56,046 bases of DNA from UBA3064 sp016868095 (GTDB taxonomy: Bacteria; Pseudomonadota; Gammaproteobacteria; Burkholderiales; Burkholderiaceae_E): positions 1 to 56,046 of the forward strand of contig JBEDEM010000012.1 in the NCBI GenBank assembly GCA_041175665.1, in the 5' to 3' direction. Below the pieces are notes generated by a model. It had not been told where the DNA came from, did not search any database, and saw only the letters and a list, made by a program, of their open reading frames with translations. Shown here piece after piece: positions 49,800 to 56,046 of this stretch; position 1 is the stretch's first letter; each line of letters begins with the position of its first letter. A program made the translations under genes and the position numbers.

Positions 49800-50782
49800 A
49801 TTCAACCCAGCATCTATTCAAGCAACTCAAACGCTTCGGTCTTGCCATGGCGCTTAGCGTAGCCGCCGTGGCGAACAACGCCGGTCTCGCCCTCGCCCAG
49901 GAAATCAACTTTGGCATTATCGCAACCGATTCTGCCAATGTTCAGCGTGAGCGCTGGGAGCCATTTTTTGCCGATATGGCCAAGAAGACTGGCTTGACGA
50001 TCAAGTCCTTTTACGCGCCCGACTATGCCGGTGTGATCGAAGCCATGCGCTTTAACAAAGTACAGGTCGCCTGGTACGGCAACAAAGCTGCGATGGAAGC
50101 CGTGGATCGATCAAACGCTGAGGTTTTCGCGCAGGTCATGTTCGCCGATGGCAGCTTTGGCTACCATGCGCTCTTATTGACCCATGTGGATTCACCCTAC
50201 AAAACCCTTGATGACGTTTATAACAATGCCAAACAAATCAACTTTGGTATCGGTGATCCGAATTCAACCTCGGGCTTCTTAGTACCCACGTATTATCTTT
50301 TCGCACAACGTAACCTCGAAGCCAGAAACATCTTCAAGACGGTTCGTAACGCGAACCACGGTGCAAACATGCAGGCTGTTCTTGCCAAGCAAGTCGACGT
50401 TGCAGCGAATAACACTGAGACCTATGAACAACTCGAGCGTACCAAGCCTGAGCTGGTCAAACAGTTGCGCATCCTTTGGAAGAGCCCATTGATTCCCAGC
50501 GATCCATTTGTGTGGCGCAAGGATCTTGATCCTGCCGTCAAAGAAAAGATTAAGAAGTTTGTTCTGAATTACGCAAAGTCCGACCCTCAAGAAAAGGCGA
50601 TTCTTGGAAAAATTTATAACTACGGCGGCTTTCGTGAATCTTCCAACGCGCAACTGATTCCTATCCGTCAGCTCGAGCTCTTTAAGGACCGAACCAAAAT
50701 CGCAGGTGACGCTTCAATGAGCGCCGATCAAAAAAGCAAAGCGCTTGCGGAGATCGATGCAAAATTGGCAGCACTTAAGTGA
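49796..50782 (+). CDS. phnD: Phosphonate ABC transporter binding protein PhnD
   Basis: A 328-aa periplasmic binding protein with signal peptide ending near GLALA-QE. The PhnD pattern is clear: FGIIATDSANVQRERWEPFFADM, VQVAWYGNKAAMEAVDR, LLLTHVDSPYKTLDDV, FGIGDPNSTSGFLVP, and ANNTETYEQL. The Y-[GN]-NKA and D-P-N-S-T-S-G stretches contact the phosphonate oxygens. It is encoded between phnC and phnE in the usual order. Affinity for 2-aminoethylphosphonate or other phosphonates cannot be judged from sequence. Confidence 0.93.
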   Translation: MNSTQHLFKQLKRFGLAMALSVAAVANNAGLALAQEINFGIIATDSANVQRERWEPFFADMAKKTGLTIKSFYAPDYAGVIEAMRFNKVQVAWYGNKAAMEAVDRSNAEVFAQVMFADGSFGYHALLLTHVDSPYKTLDDVYNNAKQINFGIGDPNSTSGFLVPTYYLFAQRNLEARNIFKTVRNANHGANMQAVLAKQVDVAANNTETYEQLERTKPELVKQLRILWKSPLIPSDPFVWRKDLDPAVKEKIKKFVLNYAKSDPQEKAILGKIYNYGGFRESSNAQLIPIRQLELFKDRTKIAGDASMSADQKSKALAEIDAKLAALK

Positions 50783-50829
50783 TTGGCTTAAGTCATCGAA
50801 TCGATCTGAAAGCCTGTGGGTTTTAAGCG

Positions 50830-51645
50830 GTGATTCCAAAGCAGGCCTCTGCTGCCTCACTTGAACGGATCAGGCAACATGAGGCCATGTTGCGCCACGG
50901 CCCACTTTACTATTTGGGCTGGGCCGTGGTGCTAGCAGTTTTCGCGCACGCTTGGAAGGGTGCTGAAATCAGACCCGGTGATTTGGTGCGCGACGCTGGA
51001 AACATGAAAGTCTTTCTCGAAGACTTTTTCCCTCCGGATTTTCGTGACTGGAAGCTTTACGCGAGAGAGATGCTAGTCACCATGCAAATCGCACTTTGGG
51101 GCACTGTGACGGCGATTGTGCTCGCAGTGCCACTTGGTTTGCTTTGCGCCGAGAACATGGTTCCGCCTTGGGTGTATCACCCTATTCGGCGGTTAATGGA
51201 TGCATTTCGTGCCATCAACGAAATGGTGTTTGCAATGCTATTTATTGTAGCGGTTGGATTAGGACCATTTGCAGGCGTACTTGCGCTATTGGTTCACACC
51301 ACAGGCTCATTAGCCAAGCTCTTTTCAGAAGCAGTTGAAGCAATCGATCCTAGACCTGTTGAAGGCATTCGAGCAACTGGCGCACATCCGATTGTTCAAG
51401 TGGTTTACGGAGTGATACCTCAGGTATTACCACTTTGGGTGTCCTTTGCACTTTACCGCTTTGAGTCTAATGTCCGTTCAGCCTCGGTGGTTGGGATGGT
51501 TGGAGCGGGCGGGATCGGTGTTGTGGTCTATGAGGTGATTCGAGGCTTTCAATATGCTCAGACATGCGCCGTACTCATTATCATTGTGATTTCTGTATCG
51601 ATTATTGACTTGATATCGTCCTGGTTGCGCGCCAAAGTCATTTGA
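50830..51645 (+). CDS. phnE: Phosphonate ABC transporter permease PhnE
   Basis: A 271-aa permease. The GTG at 50830 appears to be the start. About six membrane segments are seen; PhnE hallmarks are YAREMLVTMQIALWGTVTAIVLAVPLGLL, RRLMDAFRAINEMVFAMLF, the docking loop VEGIRATGAHPIVQVVYGVIPQ and ESNVRSASVVGMVGAGGIG. It is 47 bp after phnD and 10 bp before the alcohol dehydrogenase gene. Only one permease gene is present, as in many PhnCDE systems. Confidence 0.92.
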   Translation: MIPKQASAASLERIRQHEAMLRHGPLYYLGWAVVLAVFAHAWKGAEIRPGDLVRDAGNMKVFLEDFFPPDFRDWKLYAREMLVTMQIALWGTVTAIVLAVPLGLLCAENMVPPWVYHPIRRLMDAFRAINEMVFAMLFIVAVGLGPFAGVLALLVHTTGSLAKLFSEAVEAIDPRPVEGIRATGAHPIVQVVYGVIPQVLPLWVSFALYRFESNVRSASVVGMVGAGGIGVVVYEVIRGFQYAQTCAVLIIIVISVSIIDLISSWLRAKVI

Positions 51646-51655
51646 GAGGCTCGTC

Positions 51656-52837
51656 ATGCAAACCCAAGACCTTGCTGTCGAGCTAAGCCCTGGGGTTTCT
51701 AGACATCTTGCCAGCTGGCTAGCTGAGCATCGTTTTCCGATCGAGCGCTGTTGGTTACTGCTTTACCCGCAGGCGGTTGACCATGGCTTGGCGGAAAGCC
51801 TTCGCTTGCAATTACTCGATGCACAGACGACATCCCAGGAGACGACATCCCAGGACATTTTCCCTAGCGATCTCGATTTCCTAACACAAGAAATGCTTCC
51901 CATTGCTCTTGCCCCCGATGGATTACTAACGATCGATAAGGCGAGGTCCTGCTGCGAGCGCATTTGGTCGGATTGGCATGCTGCACGAATCCATGACCCG
52001 GTGCTTATCGCGATAGGCGGTGGCACTGTGATGGATCTTGCCAAGCTCGTGCGTTGGTTACCGAGCAACGACGATTGCAACGAACTTCAAAGGCTTGAAG
52101 ATGCAGCATGGTTCGAGCGGATGTTTCATGGGCATGCAGACTTTAAGCGTTGCCCCCTCATACTGATGCCAAGTACATCAGGAACCGGTAGTGAGGCGAC
52201 CGCATACGCCACGATTTGGGGGGCAGGAGAACATCGGGAAAAGCTGTCGTTTACAGGTGCAACTTGCTTTGGCGATGTAGCGCTTATCGACTATGAGCTG
52301 ACGCTGACGTGCCCCTTAGCGCTGACCAGAGACTGCGGCTTGGATGCTTTATCGCATGCACTAGACGCCCTGTGGAACCGTCATGCTAACGATAACGATC
52401 GAGGCGACGCCATCCATATTGCATCAAATATTGTATCGATACTACCAAAACTGCTCGATAGGCTTGATGATGCTTCACTACGCAAATCCATCAGCGAAGC
52501 GGCGCTTGACGCGGGTCATTTGATTGCAAGAACTCAAACGTCGCTCATTCATGCGCTTTCTTATCCCTTAACGAGCAAGGAAAACTTGGCGCACGGCTTA
52601 GCCTGCGCCCAATGGATAGCCGCGGTAGCAGGCTTAGCCTGCAAGCACAGCCCTGATATGCTAACTCGTCTCAATACGATCTGGTCGATGCAGGCGAAAG
52701 ACAGCAACGAGTTGGAAGAAAGGCTTTGCGAATGGCTAAACAACATGGGTGTTGTGAGCCGATGGTTTGAGAAGGCTGGCGTTGATCCACGCCTTCATGA
52801 TGCATTAAGCCAGGCGCGTGGCAAGAATTTTCTTTAA
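51656..52837 (+). CDS. Iron-containing alcohol dehydrogenase, phosphonate-associated
   Basis: A 393-aa group-III alcohol dehydrogenase. The dinucleotide-binding region is IAIGGGTVMDLAKLV, and MPSTSGTGSEATAYATIW, DCGLDALSHALDALW (metal-binding Asp and His) and HALSYPLTSKENLAHGLACA (two more His) are complete. Such enzymes next to phnCDE form a recognised phosphonate-associated branch and may reduce phosphonoacetaldehyde or a similar aldehyde. A perfect 15-bp tandem duplication (51826-51855) adds five residues near position 58-67. No phnW, phnX or C-P-lyase gene is nearby, so the pathway is incomplete here. Confidence 0.82.
   Translation: MQTQDLAVELSPGVSRHLASWLAEHRFPIERCWLLLYPQAVDHGLAESLRLQLLDAQTTSQETTSQDIFPSDLDFLTQEMLPIALAPDGLLTIDKARSCCERIWSDWHAARIHDPVLIAIGGGTVMDLAKLVRWLPSNDDCNELQRLEDAAWFERMFHGHADFKRCPLILMPSTSGTGSEATAYATIWGAGEHREKLSFTGATCFGDVALIDYELTLTCPLALTRDCGLDALSHALDALWNRHANDNDRGDAIHIASNIVSILPKLLDRLDDASLRKSISEAALDAGHLIARTQTSLIHALSYPLTSKENLAHGLACAQWIAAVAGLACKHSPDMLTRLNTIWSMQAKDSNELEERLCEWLNNMGVVSRWFEKAGVDPRLHDALSQARGKNFL
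51826..51855 (+). repeat. 15-bp perfect tandem duplication in the alcohol dehydrogenase gene
   Basis: GACGACATCCCAGGA at 51826-51840 is repeated at 51841-51855, adding the residues TTSQE/TTSQD without a frameshift. Confidence 0.9.
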
Positions 52838-52862
52838 TCTTGCCTAAAGTTTTTGATCGCAT

Positions 52863-53615
52863 TCAAAAGATTGAGGCCGGCGTGAAGCGCAAGCCGAACG
52901 ATATCCATCGCGCGGGTCCGTACGGAAGCGCTAAGGATTGGAGATCGGTTGCCGCAGCACCGAAGGGTCTCCCAAGCGAACTATCCACTTGAAGCAGGTC
53001 CGGCATGATGCTGTAGCGAAGGCCAATTTGCCAGTAACGCCCACCGCTCGTATCGCCAAACAGCTCTGAAATGCCTAACCAGCGCTCATTAAGCTTCCAC
53101 TCAACACCGCTACCCCAAGTGAGGCGATTGTTTTTGCTTGCCTGGTCACGCAAACCGCCGAGGTTGACATGTATGACCCAACGTTCATCTTCAGATGCAT
53201 AGGACCAGGGCAAATAAAAATAACTATTGCCGAATTGATTGGGGCCGGGGTTAATTTCTGGGTGAAAAACTTTGCCTGCAGCAAGACCAAGAGCCCAGTT
53301 GCCGGGACTTAATGTGCGAAACAAGGTCTTTGCCTGCACGACATAGTCTTTACTTTGGGGGCCTTGTAGCGGCCGCCCTAAGGCAGCACCGAGCGTGACT
53401 TCGAAATTGCCGCTCGGATTACAAGCAGGAAAGGCCCACAACTCTTCACTCCGCGCGCTGGGTTTACTTGCACGATTCAAGCGAGTCCAGCTTTCAAGCT
53501 GACAACTTCCAGCTGTGGTTAAGCGGGCATCGTCTGTAACAAAAGGACGAGCGCCATGAGCGCTACCACCTGACCCAAGAAGCCATAATAACGGTCCAAG
53601 ATATATTATTTTCAT
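52863..53615 (-). CDS. Putative outer-membrane beta-barrel protein (MetA-pathway/transporter-like)
   Basis: A 250-aa exported protein. A signal peptide ends near AHG-ARPFVTDDA, and ARPFVTDDARLTTAG is the usual start of small outer-membrane channel proteins of the phenol-MetA-like group. The rest alternates short aromatic beta-strands (LAAGKVFH, SYFYLPWSY, LTWGSGVEWKL, RYWQIGLRYS) and ends WISFGLRFTPASIF with a terminal Phe, as in barrels inserted by Bam. Function is unknown; it may let small compounds through. It is convergent with the alcohol dehydrogenase gene and divergent from phoX. No Pho box facing it was seen. Confidence 0.65.
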   Translation of the reverse strand: MKIIYLGPLLWLLGSGGSAHGARPFVTDDARLTTAGSCQLESWTRLNRASKPSARSEELWAFPACNPSGNFEVTLGAALGRPLQGPQSKDYVVQAKTLFRTLSPGNWALGLAAGKVFHPEINPGPNQFGNSYFYLPWSYASEDERWVIHVNLGGLRDQASKNNRLTWGSGVEWKLNERWLGISELFGDTSGGRYWQIGLRYSIMPDLLQVDSSLGRPFGAAATDLQSLALPYGPARWISFGLRFTPASIF

Positions 53616-53772
53616 TGGCGTAAGTCAAAATTCATCATAAAACGCAACGATCAACCGCGTGAAACGAATGAGAATCAGGATAACAAGCACCTGTGTCAGT
53701 TTATCGAAGGTTTTCTCATGAAAGGAGGCTTTTGGGTATTGAAGCCTTCGTGAAGCACGGCTGTAACGCCCG

Positions 53773-53812
53773 CTGTCATGGTTTCTTCATCCAAGCTTCA
53801 AATCACTGTCAT
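53773..53812 (+). promoter_or_regulatory. Four-unit Pho box of the second phoX
   Basis: Units start every 11 bp: CTGTCAT at 53773, TCTTCAT at 53784, GCTTCAA at 53795 and CTGTCAT at 53806. The first and last equal the consensus. The ideal -10 place (53823-53828) reads CAAACT, a weak match. The ATG at 53873 has AAGGAG eight bases upstream. In the remaining gap 53616-53772 nothing else is seen. Confidence 0.85.
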
Positions 53813-53872
53813 CCACGACACGCAAACTCCAGGTTCCCGTTTTTCGTAACAGCTCGTAACAAGGAGTTTTTC

Positions 53873-56046
53873 ATGTCGCATCGCAGTGATGATTTGGACT
53901 GCAATTCATCCAATAACGAACATTTTCAGCAAGTGCTTGATCGCGGACTTGCTAGCCCATCACGCCGCAGCCTCTTGCGAGGCGGTATCGGCCTCGGAGC
54001 AGTCGCAAGCCTGCCGATGGTTGCAGGTTGCAGCGATGGCGATGTGCCCACGCTCAGCGCACCGTCAACGCCGCTTAGTTTTTCAGCAGTAGCCAAGAGC
54101 ATCGCCGACCAGGTAAGCGTACCCAGCGGCTACACAGTTCGCGTCCTTCACGCCACCGGCGATCGGCTTGACAGTGCGTTACCCGCCTATTCGAACGCAG
54201 GACTTGAAACCGATGACTGGTCGCGTCGAGTGGGCGACCATCATGATGGCATGGACATCTTTTACGTTGGATCAAATGGTAAATACAGTCGATCAGCCAC
54301 AATGCGTGCTGTGCTTGCTGTCAATCACGAGAGCTCAGCCGACGCGCACTTTTTCCATCCCAAAGGACAGACCTCAAAGGGTGTCAACGGTAAAAAGTTT
54401 TCACAGTTCGGCGATTGGGACCTTGGTGCTCGCCCGGAACTCGAAGCACTGAAGGAAATCAATCATCACGGTGTGTCGATTGTTGAATTGAGTCTTGATA
54501 CAGCGGGTCGCCCAACAGGTTATTTACTCGATTCACCCTTAAACCGCCGAGTTACAGCACAAACCGTCTGCCGAATTGCCGGTCCCGCTGCCCATTTAAA
54601 CGACATCAAGCAATTCATGGCGACCAAGTACGATCCGACCGGAGGATCAGCGCGCGGTACGCTCAACAACTGTGGCCATGGCATTACGCCGTGGGGCACT
54701 TATTTGGGTTGCGAAGAGAACTGGGCGGTCTACTTCCAAATTCCCACGACGGGCAAGGCCGCCGATACCAAACTAACAGCTTCACGTGCACGCTACGGCG
54801 TTGCGAGAGCACCGCTTTCAGCGACAGCCACAGCCGGAACTGGTCAGGGATGGCATACAGTTTCAAGCAGCGATGATCGCTTTGCTCGCTGGAATGTTTC
54901 TGCAGATGGTGCTAACGCGGCGGCTGACTTCCGGAATGAGCCGAACACCTTCGGCTATAACGTAGAAATCGATCCACTAGATCCGACCTCTACGCCCGCC
55001 AAACGCGTAGCGATGGGTCGCTTCGCCCACGAAGGTGCATGGTTTAGTCTCCCGCAGGCTGGGAAGCCACTTGCGGTATACATGGGCTGCGATAGCCGAA
55101 ACGAGTACATTTACAAATTCGTGACCGCTCAAAATTGGTCAGCAAGCGATATCGGTGGCGGCATGGCAGCTGGCGATAAATATTTGAACGAAGGCAAGCT
55201 CTACGTTGCCAAATTCAATAGCGATGGCAGCGGCGAGTGGATTGAACTCGACATTAACAACCCCATGATCAAGGGCTATAGTGCATATAGCTTTACCAAC
55301 CAGGCCGATGTTTATGTCAATGCGCGCCATGCTGCCGATGCCGTGGGAGCCACTAAAATGGATCGCCCTGAGTGGGGCGCAGTCAATCCAGCCAATGGTG
55401 ACGTTTATTTCACCTTGACTAACAACAGTTCAGCTAACCGTACACCAGCAACAGTTAATGCTGCAAACCCACGCTCTTATGCGGATCCCGATGGTAATAA
55501 GGGCTCTGGAAATCCTAATGGCCACATCATCCGTTTTGCCGAAGAAGGTGCAGCCGCCAACGCCATAAAGTTCCGTTGGGACATTTTCCTTTTCGGAGCG
55601 GAAGAGGACTCCGTTGGTAATGTGAATCTTTCGGGACTCACGGCTGCCAATAGCTTTTCATCACCTGATGGCTTGTGGTTTTCGCCATCAACAGGCATTT
55701 GCTGGATTCAAACCGATGATGGCGCGTTTACCGACGAAACCAATTGCATGTTGCTTGCTGCAATTCCCGGTCAAGTGGGTGACGGTCGCAACATCGTCAT
55801 CGACAATGAGCTCTCAGGAGCCCGTGGCCAGCAGGCTACCTTTATCGGTGCAGCGCTTGGTGAAGCCCGTTTGCGGCGCTTTTTAACAGGTCCAAAGGGA
55901 TGCGAGGTCACTGGAATCACCGAGACTGCGGATGGGAAAACTATCTTCGTCAATATCCAGCATCCGGGCGAGAACACGCCAGCGATCGGGACAGCGGCTG
56001 ACTTCGCCTATCAAAGCGTCTGGCCGACAAACGGCGGCGGTATCAC
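53873..56046 (+). CDS. phoX: PhoX-type alkaline phosphatase, cut by the window edge
   Basis: The frame from ATG 53873 stays open to the end of the window (724 codons), with no stop. The Tat motif is SRRSLLRGG and a hydrophobic stretch ends in MVAGCSDGD, which could be a lipobox. PhoX blocks are LAVNHESSADAHFFHP, NNCGHGITPWGTYLGCEENW, GRFAHEGAWFSL, GATKMDRPEWGAVNP, and VNIQHPGENTPA close to the edge, so only a short end is missing. It is longer than and clearly different from the phoX at 38497-40503, with inserts around residues 290-330. It would release phosphate from esters at the cell surface or in the periplasm. Confidence 0.95.
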   Translation, partial: MSHRSDDLDCNSSNNEHFQQVLDRGLASPSRRSLLRGGIGLGAVASLPMVAGCSDGDVPTLSAPSTPLSFSAVAKSIADQVSVPSGYTVRVLHATGDRLDSALPAYSNAGLETDDWSRRVGDHHDGMDIFYVGSNGKYSRSATMRAVLAVNHESSADAHFFHPKGQTSKGVNGKKFSQFGDWDLGARPELEALKEINHHGVSIVELSLDTAGRPTGYLLDSPLNRRVTAQTVCRIAGPAAHLNDIKQFMATKYDPTGGSARGTLNNCGHGITPWGTYLGCEENWAVYFQIPTTGKAADTKLTASRARYGVARAPLSATATAGTGQGWHTVSSSDDRFARWNVSADGANAAADFRNEPNTFGYNVEIDPLDPTSTPAKRVAMGRFAHEGAWFSLPQAGKPLAVYMGCDSRNEYIYKFVTAQNWSASDIGGGMAAGDKYLNEGKLYVAKFNSDGSGEWIELDINNPMIKGYSAYSFTNQADVYVNARHAADAVGATKMDRPEWGAVNPANGDVYFTLTNNSSANRTPATVNAANPRSYADPDGNKGSGNPNGHIIRFAEEGAAANAIKFRWDIFLFGAEEDSVGNVNLSGLTAANSFSSPDGLWFSPSTGICWIQTDDGAFTDETNCMLLAAIPGQVGDGRNIVIDNELSGARGQQATFIGAALGEARLRRFLTGPKGCEVTGITETADGKTIFVNIQHPGENTPAIGTAADFAYQSVWPTNGGGI

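Noticed and set aside
53655..53690. A sequence near aatgagaatcagg that recalls a Fur box upstream of the outer-membrane protein gene.
   Set aside because: Only a partial match to the 7-1-7 inverted repeat, poorly symmetric, and the neighbouring genes are phosphate-related, not iron-related.
53697..53755. A tiny frame ATGAAAGGAGGC... of 11 codons and an AGGCTT/AAGCCT hairpin before the second phoX.
   Set aside because: No ribosome-binding site of its own, no coding signature and no T-run; treated as chance.
1..56046. Search for CRISPR arrays, insertion sequences, prophage genes, tRNA and rRNA.
   Set aside because: No regularly spaced repeats, transposase, integrase or RNA-gene signature was recognised by reading; a dedicated tRNA or Rfam scan would be needed to exclude small RNA genes fully.

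Overview
The window reads as chromosome of a Gram-negative proteobacterium, most likely Betaproteobacteria (Burkholderiales-like). This rests on the protein families, not on a marker gene: FabI/DUF3141/Pta/AckA gene order, CYTH-CHAD, Pat-type acyl-CoA synthetase-GNAT, PhoX and PhoD Tat phosphatases, TRAP and Phn transporters. GC looks to be in the low fifties. No rRNA, tRNA, CRISPR array, insertion sequence or prophage was seen.

Almost everything fits one theme: life under phosphate starvation. At least nine intergenic sites carry a Pho-box pattern (7-bp CTGTCAT-like units repeated every 11 bp), several with a -10 element about 10 bp downstream. Layout: (1) 0.1-3.9 kb, pstSCAB with a Pho box, but pstS is broken by an out-of-frame deletion and an 11-bp tandem duplication; phoU and phoBR are not present. 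(2) 3.9-6.1 kb, an orphan TupA-like tungstate-binding protein, a FlgM-like small protein and a GNAT. (3) 6.1-14.7 kb, a membrane-lipid remodelling block: GT4 glycosyltransferase, Mpo1-like membrane protein, membrane-anchored class-III aminotransferase, then phosphatidylserine decarboxylase-like, OlsB-like acyltransferase, PlcP phospholipase, SixA and CYTH-CHAD. (4) 14.7-21.7 kb, two divergent operons sharing a double Pho-box region, encoding two PAP2 phosphatases, an ArnC-like GT2, two ArnT-like GT39 enzymes and a lipoprotein.

(5) 21.7-33.7 kb, nine minus-strand genes in one probable operon (fabI, DUF3141, MaoC-phosphotransacetylase, ackA, scoA, scoB, hydrolase, histone-deacetylase-like, Pat-like), with a Pho-box-like promoter. 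(6) 33.9-38.5 kb, an ABC importer fused in operon with a GpdQ-like phosphodiesterase. (7) 38.5-43.2 kb, PhoX, a short-chain dehydrogenase and PhoD. (8) 43.2-48.8 kb, a candidate small RNA and a Pho-box operon of a choice-of-anchor-I lipoprotein with a TatT-DctP-DctQM TRAP transporter. (9) 48.9-52.8 kb, phnCDE plus an iron alcohol dehydrogenase. (10) 52.9 kb to the end, an outer-membrane beta-barrel-like protein and a second, edge-truncated PhoX behind a four-unit Pho box.

Together the genes would release phosphate from esters outside the cytoplasm (PhoX, PhoD), import phosphate, phosphodiesters and phosphonates (Pst, ABC-GpdQ, Phn), and save phosphorus by breaking down phospholipids (PlcP) and replacing them with glycolipids and aminolipids (GT4, OlsB and partners), perhaps also swapping phosphate for sugars on lipid A. 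The least explained parts are the aminotransferase/PSD/OlsB chemistry, the Pho-controlled TRAP operon and the small RNA. All functional statements are from reading the sequence and translated proteins; no database search was run.
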